Shown here piece by piece: positions 38,264 through 49,234 of a stretch of DNA of 64,000 nt. The stretch is from Paraburkholderia edwinii (GTDB lineage Bacteria > Pseudomonadota > Gammaproteobacteria > Burkholderiales > Burkholderiaceae). The translations under genes were made by a program, and so were the position numbers. Location: the NCBI RefSeq assembly GCF_019428685.1, contig NZ_CP080095.1, positions 3,472,001 to 3,536,000 of the forward strand, written 5' to 3'. Under the pieces are notes generated by a model, which saw nothing but the letters and a program-made list of their open reading frames with translations, was not told the DNA's origin and did not search any database. Numbering within the stretch: position 1 is the first letter of the stretch; each line of letters starts with the position of its first letter.

Positions 38264-41200
38264 TCACCACCACGGCCACCGGTCGAAACGCCGCGTATAA
38301 AGCAGATCCATCCCCTGGAACGTGCCGCCGTACGCGGCCACCGACCAGTAGCGCGTGAGGTTCAGCGTCGCCTTGATCGCGTTGCTCGCCGACTGCAGCC
38401 CCTGCTCGTAACCGATCACGAGGCGCTCGTTGATCGCCTTCGACACCATCACCACCTGCGGGTCGGTCAGCCCCACCTCGCTGCGACCGATCGAAAATTC
38501 GTCGAGGCCGAAGGTCTGTGCGATCCGCTTGCCGCTCGCGCTGCCGAGCAGCGCGAGCGCGGTCGTCATCGTGCTCTGCTGGCCGAGGTTGTTGCCCTGG
38601 TCGGTGCCGTGGCCGAACAGCAGCCACGACAGCTTTTCGTTGTCGGGCACGTTCGGCTCGGAGACAAGCTTCGCGACCGGCGACTGGATCGTGCCCGTCA
38701 CCTGCACGCCCGCCTCGACTTCCTGATTGCGGCGCATCGCAAGAATATTGATGCCCGGGTTCGCGACCGGCCCGTTGAACGTGAAGAAGCCGTTCTCGAT
38801 CGCGAGCTTGCGGCCGAACGCCGTATAGCTCGACCCCTCGGTCACGCGCACGTTGCCGATCGCGCGCAGCGGCATGTTCGGCGCGGACAGCGCGGTAATC
38901 GTGCCGCGCAGCCCGACATCGGCGCCCTGGCCGCGGAAGCGGAAGTCGTTGCCGAGATTGATGTCGATATTCGCGCGCGGCGCGAAGGTGCCGACCGGCT
39001 TGTTCGAATTGCCGACCTCGGGCGCTTTGCCGCCGATCACCGAGCCGTCCGGCCGCACGATCACGACGTCGTCGCCGAGGCTTGGCGCGCCCTGCTCGGG
39101 CATGTCGAACAGCGCATGCTCGACATTGAACTTGCCGTTGATCGCAAGCCCGCCCTGCTGACCCGCATTCGCGACGCTCGCGCTGCCCGACAGCACCAGT
39201 TGCCGTTCCGGCGACGCGAACAGTTCGAGATGATCGGCGACGATGCTGGCGGTCAGATCGGGCTCCGCGTTATCGAGCCGCACGCGGCCCGTCGCGCGGA
39301 GCGTGCCGTCGCCGCCGTGAAACTCGACCTGCTGGAAGTCGACGAGATTCTCCGACAGCGCGATGCGCACGACGCCGTTCTTCAATTGCACGCCGAGGTC
39401 GACCGCGGTCGCGGACAAACCATCGCCGACCAGCGAGCCCGACAGATTCGGCTTCGCCACCGTGCCGCCGAGCGCGAGACGCAGCGCGAGATGGCCGTCG
39501 AGCAGATAGCTCGGGCCAAGCAGGCCGCCTGTGGTTCTCAGCGACGGCACGTTCGCGTCGATCTTGCCGGTCAGCGGCGCGTTTTCGTCGAGCGTGAGTG
39601 CGCCGTCGCGCATCGCGAGCGCCGTGTGCGCCTCGGCATCGATCACGCCGACGCGGCTCGCCTGAGCGTGCGCGGTCATATTCACGCGGTTGCCGGCGGC
39701 GAAGTCGACGCGCGTCGAGATATCGGTGACGCCGAGCGACGCGAAGCCGCGCCCGACTTCGACCGTCACGTCGCCGCTGCGGCGTTTCAGCTGGATATGG
39801 CCGCTCGAGGTATCGCCGAGCGCGAAGTCCCAGTCGCCGTCGAAGACGAGATCGGTTTTCGTCAGCGGCGCGGCGCCGGTGAATTCCTGGCGCAGCTGCT
39901 GCAGGCGCGTGACCGAGATGCCGGTGAGCGTGCCGGCCGAACGCACGCGCCCGTGGTCGTAAGCGAGCGACTTCAGGTCGAGCACCGCGCCTTCGAGCGT
40001 GATGCGCGTCGCGCCGAGCGTGAGACGCTGCGGGCCGGTGCTGACCGTCAGCGGCGACTCCATGTTCAGCGCCGGCGTGCCGCGGTTTTGCAGCCGCGTG
40101 ACCGTGCCGTCCCAATGCGTGCCGTCGCGCGCGTCGGTCAGGCGCCCGTTGGCCGCGAGCGTCAGATCGAGCGGCCGGTCGCGCAAGGAGCCGGACGCCG
40201 CTGCCTCGAACGTGTGGTTCGCGCGCGTGCCGTTCAGGCGTGCGGTCAGCGTCTTCAGTTCGATGCCGGCGGTGCTCAGATTGCGCGCGTCGGTGGTGAA
40301 CACCATCGCGCCGTTCGCGCCGTCGCGCAGCTCTGCGTGACCTTCCGCGTGGCCAAGGCGATTCGAGCCGAACACGACGCTGTCGGCCTTGTAGTTGAGC
40401 GTCACGTTCGGATGCGCGAAGGTGCCGGTGACGTCTCCGTCGGCATCGACGAGGCCCGCGACGCCGAAGCCGAGCCGGTCGAGTTCCGGTGCATCGACGC
40501 GAAAGCGCAGCCGGTCGCCGCGTCCGCCGAAGCTGCCCTGCAGGTCGACCTGGTTGCCGGCCACCGACAGGTTCGCGTGGCTCGGCAGGATGCGCGAGCC
40601 GGCCAGCTGGATCGTGCCGCCGCCGGTCATCGGCAGGTTGTCGTACATGCTGTCGCCGAGCTTGAATTCGGCCTTGGTGGTGAAGGTCGGCGCGAGCAGG
40701 CCGGTGGCGATGATGGTGCCGTTGATGCGGGCTTCGATTTTGCGGCCGGGGGGCCGTTTGGCGGGTGTAGCGGGTTGGGTCGGCGCGGGGGCGTTAGCCG
40801 TTGCGGGGGCGCTGGCGGGTGTCGCGGCACTCACGGGCCCGGCGGGACTGACGGATGCTGCGGCACTGGCGGGCTGGGCGGCTTGAGCCAACCTGGTGGC
40901 ACTCGTGGGCGCAGTGGCTTGAGCGGGCTTGGCGGCTTGAGTGGCTTGCGCCGATTGGGCGGATTGGGCACGTGTAGCGCCACTCCCGGGTGCAGCGGAT
41001 GGAGCGGCCGCGACGCCACTCGCGAGTGCGCCGGGTTGAGCCGCTGTGATGCCTTTGTCTTTATCGCGCGTAGGGGCGTCGGTCGACGTTGCCGCGGAAT
41101 TCGGATCGCGCCCCGACGTGTCGCCCGCACCGCGTTTGGCGCCGGCCGCGGCCGATCTGGCCACCGTTCCAGCCGCCGCTTTAGCCGCCGTTCTAGCGGC

Positions 41201-43282
41201 CGGTTTAGCCGTCGGCTTCGGCGTCATGAGCGACGTCAGCGATAGCGGATCGAAGTCGGTCAGCGCCGCCTTCAGGTTGTAGGTCGAACTCGCGTCGTTC
41301 TTGATCGCGCCGGACAGGTCGATGCGCCCTTTGCCCGACGTCAGCCGCACGTCGTTGAAGCTCGTGCGCGCGGGGTCGAGCGTGACCTTGCCTTGCACGC
41401 GCAGCGCCGCCTGCGGATCGGCGAGATCGAGCTGGACCGTGCGGATATCGTCGTTCAGACGAATTGCGATCGGACCGGCGAACTGCGTCGGCCGCACGCT
41501 CGCGACGAGCGCGTTCAGATCGAGTTTCGCGACCTTCAGATCGAAACGGCCGCGCTTGCCGGCAAGCGAGCCGTCGCCAGTGACCGTCGCATTCTTCACG
41601 AGCCGCACGTTCAGGTTCGAGATGTGCTGCGCTTGCGCGTCGAGTCGCACATCGGCGCGCGCATCGATCAGCGGCAGCAGATGCGCGTCGATCGAACCGG
41701 GTTTTGCGTTGACGATCGACACCGAGCCGGTGACAGCGAAGCTGCGAGGGCGTGCCGCGGGGTTGGCGGGCGCGGGGGCGCTTGCTGCGTTCGCGGAGCT
41801 TGCTGTGTTCGCAGAACTCGCTGGCGTGATCGCGCCGCTCGCGGTTGATGCGCCTGCGGCAATCGCCGTTCCGCCCGCGCTCGCCGCGCGCTCGGACTGC
41901 ACGCCATCGCCGTTCGCCGCAGCACTGCTAGCCGCCCCACCATGCGCCTTCCGACGCGCGCCGCCGGCCCCGCTCGCCGACTTCGCCGGCTTCGCCGCAC
42001 TCGCGGCCCGCGCGCCGCTCGCCGTCTCCATGCCACCGACAGCCGCTCCACTCGCCGCCACCCCACTCGCCCCTTCCGCCGCATCCGGCGCCTTCTCCCC
42101 CGCCGGCCGCAAGTCCGCGCGCACCGCCAGATCCGCCGCCGGCGCACCCGGCGAGAACGCCTGCGGGTTCACGTGATCGAAGGTCAGCGTCGCGCGCTGC
42201 AGCGGCACGTCGGCGAACGGCGTCGCCTCGACGCGCGCATGACCGTCGAGCTTCATCCCGCTTGCATCGAGCTCGGCGACGAGCGTCTCGAGCGTGCCCG
42301 ACACATGCCCCTGCACCTGTACCGCTTCGTCGTTGACCTTGCCCGCATAGGTGGCCTCGCCGGTCAGCGGAAACGGCCGCACGCCATCGAGCTTCGCCCG
42401 CGCGGTGACCGCGCCGAACGGCGTATCGAGGCGCTCGACCGCCGCCTCGTGATGCCGCCCGTCGCTGCGGCCATGGAACAGCAGTCCCGAATATTCGCTC
42501 GTCGATGCGCCGTCGTGCAGCAGCAGCTTGTCGACGCTCAGGTCGCGCACTTCGAGCTGCATCGGCAGCTGCAGGTCTTCGGGCAAAGCGAGCGGCTGAG
42601 ACGGCTCGTTCGACGGCGCAATACGCGCGTCGATCGTGCCGACATGCAGATAGTCGACGGCAAACTTCCACGGCCGGTCCGACAGCGCCCACTTGCCCGA
42701 CGCATGGTCGACACGAATCTCGGTGCCGCTGCCGTCGAGGCTGCGCCATTGCACATGGGAGAGGCGTAAGCCAGTCGCCAGCGTGCCGCCCTCGAGCGTG
42801 CCCGCGAGCCGGCCGCCCAGCAGCTTCACCGCGGCCTGCCATGCGTAAGCCGTGCCGCGCTCCGTGACGACGACGCCGTACAGCGCGCCGGCCAGCAGCG
42901 CGATGATCAGCGCCGGGATGAGCGTCGCCCACAGGAGCGCGCGCCACAGCCGCCGGCGGCGCCTCGGCGGCGGTGGCGTATCCGCGCCGCCCGGCCCGTC
43001 GCCGGAGCCACCGGAGCCACCAGCACCACCGGACTCGCCGGCGCCGCCGTAACTGCCCGTCCCACCCGCAGAGGCGCCGTCGGAACCACCGGCCGAACCG
43101 TAACCGCCCGGCCCACCCGAGAGAACAGCACCGGAACCACCGGCCCCGCGGAAACCGCCGTACGCCTGCGCACCGCCGCCGCCCGCAGCACCCGCACCAC
43201 CCGCACCACCCGACCCGCCGCGCGACACATCGTCGCCCGGGCGATCCGATAGCAGGAGGTTAGCGATACGGTCCGTGGTCAT
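38264..43282 (-). CDS. tamB: Translocation and assembly module subunit TamB
   Basis: 1672 aa. A Gly/Ser-rich cytoplasmic N-terminus (about 1-105), one TM anchor (ALLWATLIPALIIALLAGAL, about 112-131), then a very long beta-rich periplasmic domain and the conserved TamB (DUF490) C-terminus ending in an amphipathic strand before WPWW. With TamA it forms a bridge for lipid transport or outer-membrane protein insertion. Odd features: large Ala/Pro/Ser/Thr-rich inserts at about residues 385-510 and 685-850, partly built of 9- and 12-bp DNA repeats. Downstream of tamA, 30 bp gap. Confidence 0.93.
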   Translation of the reverse strand: MTTDRIANLLLSDRPGDDVSRGGSGGAGGAGAAGGGGAQAYGGFRGAGGSGAVLSGGPGGYGSAGGSDGASAGGTGSYGGAGESGGAGGSGGSGDGPGGADTPPPPRRRRRLWRALLWATLIPALIIALLAGALYGVVVTERGTAYAWQAAVKLLGGRLAGTLEGGTLATGLRLSHVQWRSLDGSGTEIRVDHASGKWALSDRPWKFAVDYLHVGTIDARIAPSNEPSQPLALPEDLQLPMQLEVRDLSVDKLLLHDGASTSEYSGLLFHGRSDGRHHEAAVERLDTPFGAVTARAKLDGVRPFPLTGEATYAGKVNDEAVQVQGHVSGTLETLVAELDASGMKLDGHARVEATPFADVPLQRATLTFDHVNPQAFSPGAPAADLAVRADLRPAGEKAPDAAEGASGVAASGAAVGGMETASGARAASAAKPAKSASGAGGARRKAHGGAASSAAANGDGVQSERAASAGGTAIAAGASTASGAITPASSANTASSANAASAPAPANPAARPRSFAVTGSVSIVNAKPGSIDAHLLPLIDARADVRLDAQAQHISNLNVRLVKNATVTGDGSLAGKRGRFDLKVAKLDLNALVASVRPTQFAGPIAIRLNDDIRTVQLDLADPQAALRVQGKVTLDPARTSFNDVRLTSGKGRIDLSGAIKNDASSTYNLKAALTDFDPLSLTSLMTPKPTAKPAARTAAKAAAGTVARSAAAGAKRGAGDTSGRDPNSAATSTDAPTRDKDKGITAAQPGALASGVAAAPSAAPGSGATRAQSAQSAQATQAAKPAQATAPTSATRLAQAAQPASAAASVSPAGPVSAATPASAPATANAPAPTQPATPAKRPPGRKIEARINGTIIATGLLAPTFTTKAEFKLGDSMYDNLPMTGGGTIQLAGSRILPSHANLSVAGNQVDLQGSFGGRGDRLRFRVDAPELDRLGFGVAGLVDADGDVTGTFAHPNVTLNYKADSVVFGSNRLGHAEGHAELRDGANGAMVFTTDARNLSTAGIELKTLTARLNGTRANHTFEAAASGSLRDRPLDLTLAANGRLTDARDGTHWDGTVTRLQNRGTPALNMESPLTVSTGPQRLTLGATRITLEGAVLDLKSLAYDHGRVRSAGTLTGISVTRLQQLRQEFTGAAPLTKTDLVFDGDWDFALGDTSSGHIQLKRRSGDVTVEVGRGFASLGVTDISTRVDFAAGNRVNMTAHAQASRVGVIDAEAHTALAMRDGALTLDENAPLTGKIDANVPSLRTTGGLLGPSYLLDGHLALRLALGGTVAKPNLSGSLVGDGLSATAVDLGVQLKNGVVRIALSENLVDFQQVEFHGGDGTLRATGRVRLDNAEPDLTASIVADHLELFASPERQLVLSGSASVANAGQQGGLAINGKFNVEHALFDMPEQGAPSLGDDVVIVRPDGSVIGGKAPEVGNSNKPVGTFAPRANIDINLGNDFRFRGQGADVGLRGTITALSAPNMPLRAIGNVRVTEGSSYTAFGRKLAIENGFFTFNGPVANPGINILAMRRNQEVEAGVQVTGTIQSPVAKLVSEPNVPDNEKLSWLLFGHGTDQGNNLGQQSTMTTALALLGSASGKRIAQTFGLDEFSIGRSEVGLTDPQVVMVSKAINERLVIGYEQGLQSASNAIKATLNLTRYWSVAAYGGTFQGMDLLYTRRFDRWPWW
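41163..41222. repeat. 12-bp tandem array in the tamB low-complexity region
   Basis: Five 12-bp units related to GCCGCTTTAGCC, encoding Ala/Lys/Arg-rich 4-residue repeats (AKAA, ARTA) in TamB. Confidence 0.7.
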
Positions 43283-43312
43283 GCGTCGAATGCAGTCAGA
43301 TTCAAAGGTTGA

Positions 43313-45265
43313 TCAGAACGCAATGCCGAGCGTCAGATACGGACGCACGTCGTGATTGCGAATGCCATAAGCGAGGTCGACGTTCACCGGCCCGACAGGG
43401 CTGCGCCAGCGCGCGCCGAAGCCAACGCCGGGGAAGAACTCCTTCTCGTGCCAGTTATCGGTCGCGGTGCCGATGTCGAAGAACACGGCCGCGCCCCAAT
43501 CGTGGTTGAACCAGTGCTGATATTCGGAGCTGCCCGTCATCAGGTACTTGGTTGGCAGCACCGAGTCGCCGACGTTATTACCGATGCTCTGAAAGGCATA
43601 TCCGCGCACCGAGTTCGAGCCGCCCGCGCGGAACAGCAGCGAGGCCGGCACGCCGCTCGACGGCCCGCTGGTAAACACGCCGCCGACCTCCGCGCGAAAC
43701 AGCACGAGATCGCGCTGGCCGACCGGGATGTATTGCTGGCCGCGCGCATAGCCGCGGATAAACGTCTGATCGGCGAGCACGCCTTTCACCGCGAAGCCCG
43801 CCTCCGCGTGAATCAGGTTGCCCGAGCGCGGGAACAGCGGATCGTCGGTATTGCGGCGTGTCCACGACCATGCGGGCAGCAGCGCGCGCGCCGTGGTCGG
43901 CGGGGCCGCGTTCTGGTCCAGACGGTCCTGGTAGAACAGGAGCGAGTAGTTGTAGTCGATGTACTGCGACGTGCGCGCGCGCTGCACGCCTGCGCGCAGG
44001 CTGTAGATGCGCGTGTCGGACACGTCGGTCGTGGTGTACGACGCAAGCGCGCTGTTGGTCCAGCCGCGCTTGCCCGGCTGCATCGACAGCTGGACCTGCC
44101 CGTACTGCTGGATCTGGTCGAGCCGCCCCGACACCGTGAACGGCCACGCGGCGCCGAAGGTGTCGAGATACGTGTACGAACCCTGCACGTGTGCGCCCGT
44201 GTCGGTCGCATAGCCGACGCCGCCGCGCACGCTGTTGTACGGGTATTCGCTGACTTTTACGTGCATGGGGGTGTCGAGCGGCTTCGCCGGATCGTTATCG
44301 ACGTCGATCGCGACGCTCGCGTAGTACGGCGTGTTCTGCAGCTGGCGCTGCAGTTCGGTGACGCGCTGGACGTCGTAGATCTCGCCCGGCGAAATCGGAT
44401 TCACATTGTCGACGATGCTTTCCGGATAACGACGCGTACCCGATACGTCGAGCTTGCCGAGCGTGAAGGTCGGACCGCTGTCGAAAGTCACGGAGAGTTT
44501 CGCGTCATGTTTCTGCGGATCGATGCGCGCTTCCGATTGATAGATTTTCGCGCCCAGGTAGCGGCGCGCCTGCAGCGCCTTCAAGGCCGCGTTCTTCGCG
44601 CCGTCCCAGCCCGATTGCGTGAACGGGTCGCCGTCATGCAGCGTGAAGGCAAAGCGCGTTGCGTTTTCCTGCGCGGGATCCTCGGTTTCGACCGGACCGC
44701 GGAACGACAGCGTGATGGACGAGATTGTCGTGAGCGGGCCGGGGTCGACATGAACGACCACCGTGCGCCGGCCGTCGACTGTCCGCACGTCCGTGCGCAC
44801 GACCGGCGAGAAGTAGCCTTGCGTCGCGGCAAGGTCGCGCACCTGCTGCGGCGCGGCCGTGACGAGAAAATCGAACTGCTCGCTGCTGATGTCGTCGTGC
44901 TTCGCAAAGCGCGCCAGATCGAGGTGCTCTTCGAGCAGCTTGCGCAGCGAGCGCGGTGTGGCATCGACGTCGACGTCGTACGACGCGCGTTTTTTCGCCG
45001 CGTGCGCGGCGGGAGCGCCGGCCGCCGCCAGAAATAGCACGGCGGCGATCGCGAGAACGAGCCATGCGCGCGAAGGCCGCGCGGCGGGCCGCGGCCACGA
45101 GGCGCGGCGCCGCGTCAGACCGGCGGTGCGCTGCACAAGCCGCTGCACGAGCCGCTGACTGAGCCGCTGACTGAGCCGCGATTGCGACGGTTCGATTGAC
45201 CACCCCGCCAAACACGACCTCCGGCAATTGTTGATATCGACAGTTTCTGGCTTCGGCCAGTCCAC
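43313..45265 (-). CDS. tamA: Translocation and assembly module subunit TamA
   Basis: 650 aa from the first GTG. A signal peptide (SRAWLVLAIAAVLFLAAAGA, cleaved after AHA) begins only about 65 residues in, then POTRA domains (FTLGKLDVSGTRRYPE) and a 16-strand Omp85 barrel with the lid-lock motif FRAGGSNSVRGYAFQSIG and a terminal Phe (LTLGIAF). It works with TamB downstream. The true start is unclear: the stretch before the signal peptide is formed by four 12-bp repeats (LSQR/LVQR) and a later GTG or CTG inside it is possible. Confidence 0.92.
   Translation of the reverse strand: MDWPKPETVDINNCRRSCLAGWSIEPSQSRLSQRLSQRLVQRLVQRTAGLTRRRASWPRPAARPSRAWLVLAIAAVLFLAAAGAPAAHAAKKRASYDVDVDATPRSLRKLLEEHLDLARFAKHDDISSEQFDFLVTAAPQQVRDLAATQGYFSPVVRTDVRTVDGRRTVVVHVDPGPLTTISSITLSFRGPVETEDPAQENATRFAFTLHDGDPFTQSGWDGAKNAALKALQARRYLGAKIYQSEARIDPQKHDAKLSVTFDSGPTFTLGKLDVSGTRRYPESIVDNVNPISPGEIYDVQRVTELQRQLQNTPYYASVAIDVDNDPAKPLDTPMHVKVSEYPYNSVRGGVGYATDTGAHVQGSYTYLDTFGAAWPFTVSGRLDQIQQYGQVQLSMQPGKRGWTNSALASYTTTDVSDTRIYSLRAGVQRARTSQYIDYNYSLLFYQDRLDQNAAPPTTARALLPAWSWTRRNTDDPLFPRSGNLIHAEAGFAVKGVLADQTFIRGYARGQQYIPVGQRDLVLFRAEVGGVFTSGPSSGVPASLLFRAGGSNSVRGYAFQSIGNNVGDSVLPTKYLMTGSSEYQHWFNHDWGAAVFFDIGTATDNWHEKEFFPGVGFGARWRSPVGPVNVDLAYGIRNHDVRPYLTLGIAF
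45130..45177. repeat. 12-bp tandem array (4 units) at the tamA 5' end
   Basis: Two copies of GCTGACTGAGCC and two of the GCTGCACRAGCC type. If translated with the long start they give LSQR-LSQR-LVQR-LVQR ahead of the signal peptide. Confidence 0.85.
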
Positions 45266-45713
45266 GGGGGGACTGAAGCTTGGTATTTGACCACATCGGC
45301 GCGGCCGCGCATCCCGAATTCAGGGCGCGTGCGGCAAACGATCGATCGCGCGCGACGGTGTTTATGCGCCGCACGTTTTTGCGCCGATTTCTGCCGCCGT
45401 CTTCGCCCCTGACTGGCGCCGCTCTCGCGAGTTCGCCATCCGGCAACCGGCGCCCGCCTTGGACGGCTTCCGCCCGCCGATGTTCCGCAGCGGTTTCGTC
45501 AATGTTCCGCCGATGTGTCGTCGATCGTCCGTCGATGTTCCGTAAAATTCAGCGCCAGTATTTCCGCAGATGAGTCGCCGGCTGCGTACGCACCGAACCC
45601 TCGCGCACGTGTTTCTCGTCAGAATCGCTTACGGCCTGCGCGCTTGCGCTAAAATTACGTCCGACCCGAGCGGCCGCCCGCGCGGCGCCCTTTTCTTCAA
45701 TGGATTTCGAGCC
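45266..45713. other. Divergent spacer between tamA and the DUF3460 gene
   Basis: 448 bp with no supported gene. It contains the 11-bp array at 45476-45541. TAAAAT at 45650-45655, 59 bp before the next ATG, is a possible -10 element. Confidence 0.5.
45476..45541. repeat. 11-bp tandem array (6 units)
   Basis: Six exactly phased 11-bp units related to GTCGATGTTCC, followed by TAAAATTC. Confidence 0.8.
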
Positions 45714-45899
45714 ATGTATCAGTCGGACATCACGCAATTCCTGAATCAGCTGAAAGAGCAGAAGCCGCAACTCGAAGACGAACAGCGCCGTGGCCGCGCG
45801 CTGCTGTGGGACAAGCAGCCGATCGACCTCGACGAGCGCTCGGAGCAGCAGGCGGCACGCGTGAAGCAAACGTCGTACGTCTACTACCAGAACTTCTGA
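45714..45899 (+). CDS. DUF3460 family protein
   Basis: 61 aa, small acidic/Gln-rich cytoplasmic protein beginning MYQSDITQFLNQLKEQKPQL and containing the DUF3460 core EDEQRRGRALLWDK and a QTSYVYYQNF end. Function unknown. It lies 2 bp upstream of scpA on the same strand, an arrangement typical of beta-proteobacteria, so the two are probably co-transcribed. Confidence 0.85.
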   Translation: MYQSDITQFLNQLKEQKPQLEDEQRRGRALLWDKQPIDLDERSEQQAARVKQTSYVYYQNF

Positions 45900-45901
45900 A
45901 C

Positions 45902-46843
45902 GTGTCTTCTGCCGACGAGGCTCACGGCGCGCCGTTGCCTACGCAGGCAACGGCACAACCGGCAGCGGCGCATGCCCATGCCGCTGCCCTGCATGGTCCC
46001 GTCGCGCCGGGCAATGCCGCACTGACCGCGCCCGCGAACGATTCGACGCCCGACACCGTCGACGGCATCGCCTTCGCGCGCCTGTATGGCGAACCGCTCT
46101 TCAAGCTTCCGCAGGATCTCTACATCCCGCCCGACGCGCTCGAAGTCTTTCTGGAGACTTTCGAAGGCCCGCTCGACCTGCTGCTGTATCTGATCCGCAA
46201 GCAGAACTTCAACGTGCTCGACATTCCGATGGCCGACGTGACCGCGCAGTATCTCGGCTACGTCGAACAGCTGCGCAAGACGAATCTCGAGCTTGCCTCG
46301 GAATATCTGCTGATGGCCGCGATGCTGATCGAAATCAAATCGCGGATGCTGCTGCCGGTGAAGAAAGCCGACACCGGCGAAGAAGCGGAAGACCCGCGTG
46401 CGGAACTGGTGCGGCGCCTGCTCGAATACGAGCAGATGAAACTCGCCGCGCAACGGCTTGACCACTTGCCGCAGCTGGGCCGCGACTTCCTGCGCGCCGA
46501 GGTGTACATCGAGCAGAGCATCACGCCGCGCTTTCCGGACGTCAACACCGACGACCTGCGTGCTGCGTGGGCCGACGTGATCAAGCGCGCGAAGCTCGTC
46601 CAGCATCACCGGATTTCGCGCGAAGAACTGTCGGTGCGCGAACATATGAGCGTGATCCTGCGCAAGCTGCAGAATTCGCGGTTCATGGAGTTTTCGGAGC
46701 TGTTCGACGTGTCGCGCGGCGTGCCGGTCGTCGTCGTGAACTTTATCGCGATGCTCGAGCTGTCTCGCGAGTCGCTGATCGAAATCACGCAGGCCGAACC
46801 GTTCGCGCCGATTTACGTGCGGCTCGCGTACCTGCCCGCCTGA
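45902..46843 (+). CDS. scpA: Segregation and condensation protein A
   Basis: 313 aa from a GTG placed 2 bp after the upstream stop. The first ~60 residues are Ala/His-rich and variable; the kleisin core starts at YIPPDALEVFLETFEGPLDL and continues with LLYLIRKQNFNVLDIPMADVT and AAMLIEIKSRMLLP. ScpA bridges SMC heads, together with ScpB, in chromosome condensation. scpB is not in this window. The exact start is uncertain because the variable N-terminus lacks a ribosome-binding site. Confidence 0.9.
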   Translation: MSSADEAHGAPLPTQATAQPAAAHAHAAALHGPVAPGNAALTAPANDSTPDTVDGIAFARLYGEPLFKLPQDLYIPPDALEVFLETFEGPLDLLLYLIRKQNFNVLDIPMADVTAQYLGYVEQLRKTNLELASEYLLMAAMLIEIKSRMLLPVKKADTGEEAEDPRAELVRRLLEYEQMKLAAQRLDHLPQLGRDFLRAEVYIEQSITPRFPDVNTDDLRAAWADVIKRAKLVQHHRISREELSVREHMSVILRKLQNSRFMEFSELFDVSRGVPVVVVNFIAMLELSRESLIEITQAEPFAPIYVRLAYLPA

Positions 46844-47914
<1,071 letters not shown>

Positions 47915-47960
47915 CGCGCGCCGCCGTTCGAGGCCGCGCTCGCGCAACAAGGGAATCGCC

Positions 47961-48347
47961 ATGCAACGCCATATGCTGAAATCGAAGATTCATCGCGCCG
48001 CGGTCACGCACTGCGAACTGCACTACGAAGGTTCGTGCGCGATCGACGAGAACCTGCTCGAAGCCGCGAATATCGTCGAAAACGAGCGTATCGACATCTG
48101 GAATATCAACAACGGCGAGCGCTTTTCGACCTATGCGATCAAGGGCGAGCGCGGCAGCGGGATGATTTCGCTAAACGGTTCCGCGGCGCGCCGCGCGCAA
48201 CTCGGCGATCTCGTGATCATCGCGGCGTTCGCGATGATCGACGAGGCGGAATTGCAGGCGGGCTGGAAGCCGGATCTGGTGTTCGTCGACGAGCAGAACA
48301 GGATCAAGGGCAACCGCGATCACGTGCCGACGCAAAGCTGGACCTGA
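47961..48347 (+). CDS. panD: Aspartate 1-decarboxylase
   Basis: 128 aa pyruvoyl enzyme that makes beta-alanine from aspartate. Self-cleavage site Gly24-Ser25 is visible in HYEGSCAID; Ser25 becomes the pyruvoyl group. Lys9 and Tyr-containing [14 protein letters not shown] are conserved. Lies directly after panC on the same strand. Confidence 0.97.
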   Translation: MQRHMLKSKIHRAAVTHCELHYEGSCAIDENLLEAANIVENERIDIWNINNGERFSTYAIKGERGSGMISLNGSAARRAQLGDLVIIAAFAMIDEAELQAGWKPDLVFVDEQNRIKGNRDHVPTQSWT

Positions 48348-48410
48348 AGCGCATCTCAAACCGGGCGGGCGCTCCATGCTGAAGGCCACGCCCCGGGAGC
48401 CGCCGCCGGC

Positions 48411-49046
48411 TCAGGCCTTGCCGTTGCCGTTGGTCCACTTGAGGATCGGTTCCCACTGGTCCAGATCCTTCTCGACGCGGCTCTTCGCGACGTCCCACAA
48501 CGTGAGCCCGTGTGCCGCAAGCTGCACATAGTTCTGCGTATCGCGCAGATAGCCGAGCACCGGCAGATTCAACCCTTCGACGAATCGATGCAGCTGATCG
48601 GCGGACTTGGTCCGCGCATCGACGCGCATCCCCACCACGCCCACTTCGATCGAACCTTTCCGTACGGCCTTTTCTTTTGCGAGGCGCTCAAGAAATTCCT
48701 GCGTCGCGAGAATATCGAAGATCGACGGCTGCAGCGGCACGATGACCTTGTCGGCGAGGCTCAGCGCGACATTGAGCCGGTTGCCGTGCAGGCCGGCCGG
48801 CGTATCGATGACGGCACGCTCGAGGCCCTTCGGTGGCTTCACGGGCAAATCGGGATCGACTTGCCACGTCTCGATCGCCGGCAGGCCGCTTGGGCGCAGG
48901 TCGAGCCACGCGTGCGCGGACTGCTGCCGGTCGAGATCGGCGAGCGCGACCCACTCGCCCTCGGCCGCAAAGTAACCCGCCAGGTTGGTGGAAAGCGTGC
49001 TCTTGCCGACGCCACCCTTAGGATTCGCCACCACGATTACCGTCAT
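48411..49046 (-). CDS. ParA-family ATPase, orphan
   Basis: 211 aa. Deviant Walker A KGGVGKST at 10-17, Walker B-like VIDTPAGL, and a short total length without an N-terminal HTH, as in McdA/ParC/PpfA-type positioning ATPases. No parB or cargo gene is next to it. It may position a protein cluster or act in chromosome or carboxysome-like segregation; the cargo is unknown. Convergent with panD. Confidence 0.85.
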   Translation of the reverse strand: MTVIVVANPKGGVGKSTLSTNLAGYFAAEGEWVALADLDRQQSAHAWLDLRPSGLPAIETWQVDPDLPVKPPKGLERAVIDTPAGLHGNRLNVALSLADKVIVPLQPSIFDILATQEFLERLAKEKAVRKGSIEVGVVGMRVDARTKSADQLHRFVEGLNLPVLGYLRDTQNYVQLAAHGLTLWDVAKSRVEKDLDQWEPILKWTNGNGKA

Positions 49047-49234
49047 GAATACTCCCGGGAAGAAGGCCCAATCATTATCGAATTATCTCAAATGGCCCCG
49101 CCGGCGTGGCGCGGGCGCCGCAACGGGCGCCCGCCAGGCCGGCACAGGCGTTGATAATATCGGCAAATCCGCCAGGCTCGAAAGCCCCGGCGGCCGATTT
49201 GGACAAACCCCTTCCCTTTTTGCGGGAGGTCACG

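Noticed and set aside
38609..41245. 878-aa plus-strand ORF antisense to tamB
   Set aside because: Shadow frame caused by GC-rich codon positions.
43352..45037. 561-aa plus-strand ORF antisense to tamA
   Set aside because: Shadow frame; tamA shows POTRA and barrel motifs.
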